Shown: positions 6,177 through 9,355 of the stretch, one piece after another
How the letters are laid out: each line of letters opens with the position of its first letter
Numbering within the stretch: position 1 is the first letter of the stretch
NCBI GenBank assembly: GCA_034437895.1
Contig: DAOTTO010000486.1
Location: 1 to 9,355, forward strand
Length of the DNA: 9,355 nt
Reading direction: 5' to 3'
From: JANRLJ01 sp034437895
GTDB lineage: Bacteria; Chloroflexota; Anaerolineae; Aggregatilineales; Phototrophicaceae
Position numbers and translations under genes: made by a program
The notes under the pieces: generated by a model
Seen by the model: the letters and a program-made list of their open reading frames with translations, nothing else
Told to the model about the DNA's origin: nothing
Database searches by the model: none

Positions 6177-6205
6177 TTGCAAAGCAGTTATGTATATTGT
6201 TTAAT
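6177..6205 (+). promoter_or_regulatory. Putative sigma70-like promoter of the metallopeptidase-WD40 pair
   Basis: TTGCAA (6177-6182) and TTTAAT (6200-6205) are 17 bases apart, with TATATT inside the AT-rich spacer, and lie about 55 bp before ATG 6261. The location between the GNAT stop and the first gene of the secreted module fits a promoter for both genes. Confidence 0.45.
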
Positions 6206-6260
6206 TAATAGCGCCTCGGCTATGCTGGGATCATCGTCCAATGCAGCCGAAAAGAGGCTT

Positions 6261-8087
6261 ATGTTTACCCAACGCCGATTTCGACCTGACGGGGTGCTGT
6301 CGCTGATTGCGATAGCACTATTATGCCTTATGTCGGTGGTTGTCTCCGCACAAGATATTACCCCACCACCGGAAATACCACCCACAGAAACGCCTACCCA
6401 ACTTCCCTCATCAACTCCGACCTTAATCGAAACTCCAACACTTATACCAACCTTAACCGAAACACCACCAGCAACAGAGACACCGTTACTATCCCCCAGC
6501 CTAACACCGCCACCTGAACTCATAGTTGAAGTCACTCCTGAAACTGTAGACATTTTGCCAGACATCGTTACATTTGCTCAACCAGAGCTATTCAGTGCGC
6601 TAAGTCAACCGATTTTTGATCGCTTTTACACAATTGATTTCGATACGCCTGCTGATGATTACCTCTACGATATTCCAACAGTGGCGGAATGGGCAGCACG
6701 CAATCCGGGTAATACCGCTGTCACCCGTGCTGGCGACGACATTGCCTGCATCGCCAATAGCACAGGGACTTGTGGCGCAACGCCGCCAGCGTTTCTGCGC
6801 GATAACGGTCCATTTGTTGCACGGAATAACCCCAATTCCACCTATAATGGGATTTATGCTACGCTCTATATCCCTGTCCCAACCGACTGTGCCAATGACC
6901 TTTTTGTCAGCTTTCACCATCGGCATTACTGGCCTAGTAGCACATCCATTCGCCTAGTAAGCCGCTTGCTGGATACCAACTACACCATTCTCCAAACGGC
7001 ATATAATCAAGTGGTGAGTACAAACGCAAATCAATGGTATCAACTGATTACTAGCTATACTACGCTGCCGGCATCAAGTGGTTGGATTGAACTCTCGGTG
7101 GGCAAAACTGCTACCACAGCCGTTCCCAGCGGCGCGTTCAATTACATGGACAATATTGAGTTAGCCTGTGTCGCCAAACCAGCACCTACTCTAGTCAACT
7201 ATGGTATAGCTACGAGTGGTTCTTGGACGCAAACCGAACTTGACGAGATTTTGGCAGGTGTAACCGCAATGGGACAAGCGTTTGCTGTTCTTGCCCAAGA
7301 TGGTTTAGCACCGAATGTCAAATTCAAGCAGGTTATGGGTGTTGAAAGTCCAACAGGTGTGACCGATCAAGGGGTGATTACCCTAATTAAGGACACCAGC
7401 ACTAACCCTTATTGTATCGTCAATAATGGCAATCGGACGATTACCTGTGGCAATTTGCTTTCTACTACAGGCCAGCCATTGCCCATGACACGCTACGTAA
7501 TCGTTCACGAGATGGGACATGTATTCGATAACCAATCGGCGAGAAATAACAATGTACCCTTGCGTGACTATATTGCAGTCACTGGAATCACATTGCCTCT
7601 TTATGATGATAATGGCTTTTTGGTAATGGGTAATTTCGGTTCTGGCGATTGTCCTACTTTACCAGCAACTTGGGGACGAGGTGAACGTGGTTGGGGCAGT
7701 GGGCCTGGGTCAACTTACAAACCAAATCCGCCATACTACGGTCTTTACAACCATGATATTTGCGGACTACCTGATGAGCAGAACTTTACAACCTTCCAGC
7801 AGCATCCCGCGCCTTATCTTTCCGACCCATATCAGGAAACTGCAGCCGATATGTTCGTCAATTGGGTATTCCGAACTATATATGGGAGTGGAAACGGTTT
7901 TTTGGATCGTACTTGGAAGCCTACTGATAGTGACCCCATAACGGGACAAGCTTGTAATATTATAAGTGTTGGAGGGATAACTGTGGGATGTAGCTCAACT
8001 GTTAGAGGGAATGAAGCTTCCGGTCAAGCCCGTTTTGACCGTATGAACTTGGACACAAATTCAATCTTTACCGCGCACGGTTGGTAA
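6261..8087 (+). CDS. Secreted HEMGH zinc metallopeptidase with Pro/Thr-rich linker
   Basis: The 608-aa product begins with a Sec signal peptide: RRFR, then hydrophobic residues 12-29, probable cleavage after A30 (VSA-QD). Residues 32 to about 100 are Pro/Thr-rich low-complexity sequence (repeated ETPT/LTP-like units), a typical wall or surface linker. About 115-305 carries paired cysteines and many beta-strand-like segments, probably a beta-sandwich. The C-terminal part has a zinc motif H416-E-M-G-H420 and, 106 residues later, E526-T-A-A-D530, a candidate third ligand of gluzincin type. Together these suggest a secreted metallopeptidase; no family name or substrate can be given. ATG 6261 is chosen because AAGAGG lies just before it and the signal peptide starts there; an in-frame TTG at 6177 falls in the putative promoter. 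The WD40 gene follows after 23 bp. Confidence 0.8.
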   Translation: MFTQRRFRPDGVLSLIAIALLCLMSVVVSAQDITPPPEIPPTETPTQLPSSTPTLIETPTLIPTLTETPPATETPLLSPSLTPPPELIVEVTPETVDILPDIVTFAQPELFSALSQPIFDRFYTIDFDTPADDYLYDIPTVAEWAARNPGNTAVTRAGDDIACIANSTGTCGATPPAFLRDNGPFVARNNPNSTYNGIYATLYIPVPTDCANDLFVSFHHRHYWPSSTSIRLVSRLLDTNYTILQTAYNQVVSTNANQWYQLITSYTTLPASSGWIELSVGKTATTAVPSGAFNYMDNIELACVAKPAPTLVNYGIATSGSWTQTELDEILAGVTAMGQAFAVLAQDGLAPNVKFKQVMGVESPTGVTDQGVITLIKDTSTNPYCIVNNGNRTITCGNLLSTTGQPLPMTRYVIVHEMGHVFDNQSARNNNVPLRDYIAVTGITLPLYDDNGFLVMGNFGSGDCPTLPATWGRGERGWGSGPGSTYKPNPPYYGLYNHDICGLPDEQNFTTFQQHPAPYLSDPYQETAADMFVNWVFRTIYGSGNGFLDRTWKPTDSDPITGQACNIISVGGITVGCSSTVRGNEASGQARFDRMNLDTNSIFTAHGW

Positions 8088-8110
8088 ATAAGCAAAAGGA
8101 TAGATGTAAG

Positions 8111-9325
8111 ATGATACGTTTTATACTCACTAAATACCTTGTCTTATGCTTTGCAGTGTTATGCATAACTTCAATGGTAACTGCACAAACTTCACTGCCC
8201 CTTAATTCTAATTGGATTCGAGCTATCGTTTGGAGTCCTGATGGAACGCAAATTGCATTTGGGACACAGGGAGGAATTATTCAAATTCTGGATGGAAGTA
8301 CGGGGCAAAGGTTGCTTACACTTCAGAATGACGCAACCTCGCCAATATATACACTGAATTGGAGTCCTGATGGATTGAAACTTGCTAGTGGTGGATTTGA
8401 TCGTTTAGTGAAGATCTGGGATACCCATACTGGAGGCCTTATTCAAACATTTGCGGGACACGCTGCCTCTGTTGGGGATTTAGACTGGCATCCCGACGGA
8501 ATACACCTTGCTAGTGCAGCGGAATATGAAAACCCAATTGTTTGGGATACCACAACGGGGGTAGGAAGTCGAGTAAGCGCTGGCGATGCATTTACCGTAC
8601 AGTGGAGTCCTGATGGAAATATCTTAGCGGTTGGAGGGCAATACGGGCAAATTCGACTTTACCCTATCGGGCATTATAACTATGAAAATGCAAGAATAAT
8701 TGAAGGTCTTCCTGGTATAGCATGGCGAATGGCTTGGGATGAAAGTGGTACCAACCTTGCAGTAGGAATTACCTATACCCCAGAAAGTTCAATGGTTCAA
8801 GTTTGGAATGTAGCCACAAACCAGTTGATATACAACTTTGAAGAAAACACAAGTAATATGTATTCTATCAAATGGAGTCCAGATAATAACTTTTTGGTGA
8901 CTGCCAGTGTAGATCAGACAGTCAGAATTTGGGATATGGCAACAGGACTACCTATTGAAGTGATCCAAACACAAGATCCTGCATTCTCGGTAGATTTCAG
9001 TCCATTTGGTGGGAGACTTGCATTTGGCGCTGTATCAAGTGAAACTGCGGGACTTCAACAAGATGCCATTCCCGTAATTGAATCATTCGCAGATGGAGCA
9101 ATCCAAATCGTTGTCCCTGCGCCGTCGCTGGAAAGGCTGCAAGCGATTCAGGCGGCATGTATGACTGCGCCTGCCCTAGCGACGATGGACGCGCAAGAGA
9201 TCACAGTCGATGCGCTGCCGGATTATGTGGCGCAGATCGAAGCGCTCACGGATGCGGAAATCCCTCCCGGCTGCGCTGCGGATTTGGTGGCGGTGGCTGA
9301 AGCGCTGATCGCAGAAGGCCAATAG
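8111..9325 (+). CDS. Secreted seven-bladed WD40 beta-propeller protein
   Basis: The 404-aa product has a signal peptide (hydrophobic residues 9-24, probable cleavage after A25) followed by seven WD40 blades. The WSPDG-type strand of each blade is at W41, W84, W126, W165, W209, W255 and F296, about 42 residues apart; several blades end in KIWD or RIWD. Such propellers are protein-binding platforms. Residues ~334-404 form a separate helical module with two cysteines (C350, C388) that could form a disulfide outside the cell. DNA for this tail is much richer in GC than the rest. ATG 8111 is chosen because the signal peptide begins there and AAAGGA lies 11 bases upstream; an in-frame TTG at 8081 would overlap the previous gene. 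It is probably in one operon with the metallopeptidase and may bind or position it or its substrate. Confidence 0.88.
   Translation: MIRFILTKYLVLCFAVLCITSMVTAQTSLPLNSNWIRAIVWSPDGTQIAFGTQGGIIQILDGSTGQRLLTLQNDATSPIYTLNWSPDGLKLASGGFDRLVKIWDTHTGGLIQTFAGHAASVGDLDWHPDGIHLASAAEYENPIVWDTTTGVGSRVSAGDAFTVQWSPDGNILAVGGQYGQIRLYPIGHYNYENARIIEGLPGIAWRMAWDESGTNLAVGITYTPESSMVQVWNVATNQLIYNFEENTSNMYSIKWSPDNNFLVTASVDQTVRIWDMATGLPIEVIQTQDPAFSVDFSPFGGRLAFGAVSSETAGLQQDAIPVIESFADGAIQIVVPAPSLERLQAIQAACMTAPALATMDAQEITVDALPDYVAQIEALTDAEIPPGCAADLVAVAEALIAEGQ
8231..8617 (+). repeat. Identical 15-bp WSPDG-coding repeats in the WD40 gene
   Basis: The same 15 bases, TGGAGTCCTGATGGA, occur at 8231-8245, 8360-8374 and 8603-8617 and encode WSPDG in blades 1, 2 and 4. 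A partial copy starts at 8873 in blade 6. Identical codon choice suggests recent blade duplication or recombination between blades. Confidence 0.7.
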
Positions 9326-9355
9326 CTTAAATGCTACTTCTTTCGAGGCAGGGCT

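Noticed and set aside
6371..6480. Short repeated ACC/CCA-rich units as a possible CRISPR or tandem-repeat array
   Set aside because: The units are irregular and explained by Pro/Thr codons of the linker; no constant repeat with variable spacers.
6188..6565. Long minus-strand frame opposite the Pro/Thr-rich linker
   Set aside because: It reads as Gly/Val/Ser repeats that simply mirror the low-complexity linker on the plus strand; no start signal.

Overview
The window looks like a chromosomal stretch from a free-living bacterium of moderate GC content, most likely a Chloroflexota (Anaerolineae-like) lineage. That placement is an inference. It rests on secreted proteins with Pro/Thr-rich linkers, a Uma2-family fragment, a secreted WD40 protein, and an IS1-like transposase remnant whose sequence resembles copies I remember from that phylum. 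No rRNA, tRNA or CRISPR array is visible.

Left part (1-2223): an intact-looking IscB gene (RNA-guided RuvC/HNH nuclease of IS200/IS605-type elements) is preceded by what looks like the 3' part of its omega-RNA (HEARO RNA). It is followed by an IS605-like right-end hairpin that contains the iscB stop codon. Directly after the hairpin lies the 3' part of a gene for a YHYH-domain secreted protein. It has no 5' end and is open in frame right up to the element, so the element appears to have inserted into this gene. The left end of the element and the 5' part of the YHYH gene would lie before position 1.

Middle left (2186-3289, minus strand): a small housekeeping group reads Uma2 remnant, csaA (tRNA-binding/chaperone-like OB-fold protein), rpiB (ribose-5-phosphate isomerase B). 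rpiB runs convergently into the YHYH remnant with a 38-bp overlap. The Uma2 gene is broken twice: by a one-base shift in an A-run near its start and by loss of its C-terminal half.

Middle right (3342-6152): a GT4-type glycosyltransferase, a small orphan ORF on the minus strand with a plausible promoter, an AT-rich gap, a 5'-truncated IS1-like transposase remnant and a RimJ/RimL-like GNAT acetyltransferase. This is an accessory neighbourhood with signs of turnover by insertion sequences.

Right part (6177-9325): a two-gene secreted module. The first gene encodes a signal-peptide protein with a Pro/Thr-rich linker, a probable beta-sandwich region and an HEMGH zinc-metallopeptidase domain. Only 23 bp later comes a signal-peptide seven-bladed WD40 protein. 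The last ~70 codons of the WD40 gene are about 63% GC against about 36% in the propeller, which suggests a grafted C-terminal module. The two proteins are probably co-expressed and both act outside the cytoplasmic membrane; their substrate is unknown.
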